Positions 5,962-6,236 of a DNA stretch of 6,236 nt are shown here, in pieces. The stretch lies in assembly GCA_031255975.1 (NCBI GenBank), contig JAIRRM010000209.1, positions 1 to 6,236 of the forward strand, written 5' to 3'. The number at the start of each line of letters is the position of its first letter. The first letter of the stretch is position 1. The position numbers and the translations under genes are program-made. The DNA comes from Propionibacteriaceae bacterium (GTDB taxonomy: Bacteria; Actinomycetota; Actinomycetes; Propionibacteriales; Propionibacteriaceae). The notes under the pieces are model-generated. The model was not told the DNA's origin. It saw nothing but the letters and a program-made list of their open reading frames with translations, and did not search any database.

Positions 5962-6236
5962 TCACCTGATCCTCTCCAGCGTCGTACGTAAACTGATCGC
6001 ACCCCAGAGCACGAAACCGATCACGCAGAAACTCCAGAACGGGTTGGCCCCGTTCAACTCCAGGATGTTGTTCAGCACGGTCATGAAGACCACACCGGCG
6101 ACCGCGCCGGAGAAGCGCCCTTCACCACCGGCCATGTTCACACCACCGATGACGACGGCGGCGATGGCTTGCAGTTCGTAGCCGTTACCGGTGGTGGGCA
6201 GCGCCACCCCGGTACGGGCGAAGCTCAACAACCCGG
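5962..6236 (-). CDS. Sugar ABC transporter permease, RbsC-type, C-terminal part
   Basis: Partial gene: the last 90 codons are present and the reading frame stays open to the right edge, so the true start lies outside. The TTG near 6231 is an internal leucine codon. The segment TTGNGYELQAIAAVVIGG, then AGGEGRFSGAVAG and LNNILELNG, matches the C-terminal third of RbsC (E. coli TAGTGYELDAIAAVVLGG, from memory). Two hydrophobic stretches follow, ending in a basic tail (RTTLERIR). It differs clearly from the neighbouring permease, so the transporter probably uses two distinct permeases as a heterodimer, as in other RbsC-family systems with two permease genes. Its stop codon is 3 bases from the next start. 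The ATPase (RbsA-like) and binding protein (RbsB-like) would be expected further right. Confidence 0.93.
   Translation of the reverse strand, partial: GLLSFARTGVALPTTGNGYELQAIAAVVIGGVNMAGGEGRFSGAVAGVVFMTVLNNILELNGANPFWSFCVIGFVLWGAISLRTTLERIR

Overview
The window looks like chromosomal DNA from a high-GC actinobacterium, most likely a propionibacterium (Propionibacteriaceae). The main reason is the truncated gene at the left edge. Its first 73 residues closely resemble the N-terminus of the 5S subunit of methylmalonyl-CoA carboxyltransferase (transcarboxylase), the enzyme of the Wood-Werkman propionate cycle. GC-rich third codon positions and dense gene packing agree. I could run no database search, so names rest on motifs and remembered family sequences.

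Layout, left to right. (1) Positions 1-220, minus strand: start of the transcarboxylase 5S gene, running off the left edge. (2) Positions 221-362: a 142-base divergent intergenic region. Its right part holds two abutting inverted repeats (320-334 and 335-355) over the likely promoter of the next gene. (3) Positions 363-2219, plus strand: a complete ilvD (dihydroxy-acid dehydratase, valine/isoleucine/leucine and pantothenate synthesis), probably read from a leaderless transcript. (4) Positions 2222-6236, minus strand: a co-directional run read right to left. It contains a truncated RbsC-type sugar ABC permease, a second complete RbsC-type permease, two short-chain dehydrogenases/reductases (SDRs) of different subgroups, and a LacI-family repressor. 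The repressor's stop codon lies 2 bases from the ilvD stop codon, tail to tail.

The minus-strand run looks like a carbohydrate or polyol uptake and oxidation operon. Two different permeases of the same superfamily would form a heterodimeric channel. The ATPase and substrate-binding protein are absent here and are expected beyond position 6236. The two SDRs would oxidise or reduce the imported compound, and the LacI protein would be the local regulator. The substrate cannot be read from this sequence. ilvD and the transcarboxylase are housekeeping neighbours on other transcripts. No RNA genes, insertion sequences, CRISPR arrays, origins or convincing intrinsic terminators were seen. The window is mostly ordinary; the points most worth a second look are the paired dyads at the ilvD promoter, the atypical SDR, and short inverted repeats over three consecutive stop codons.
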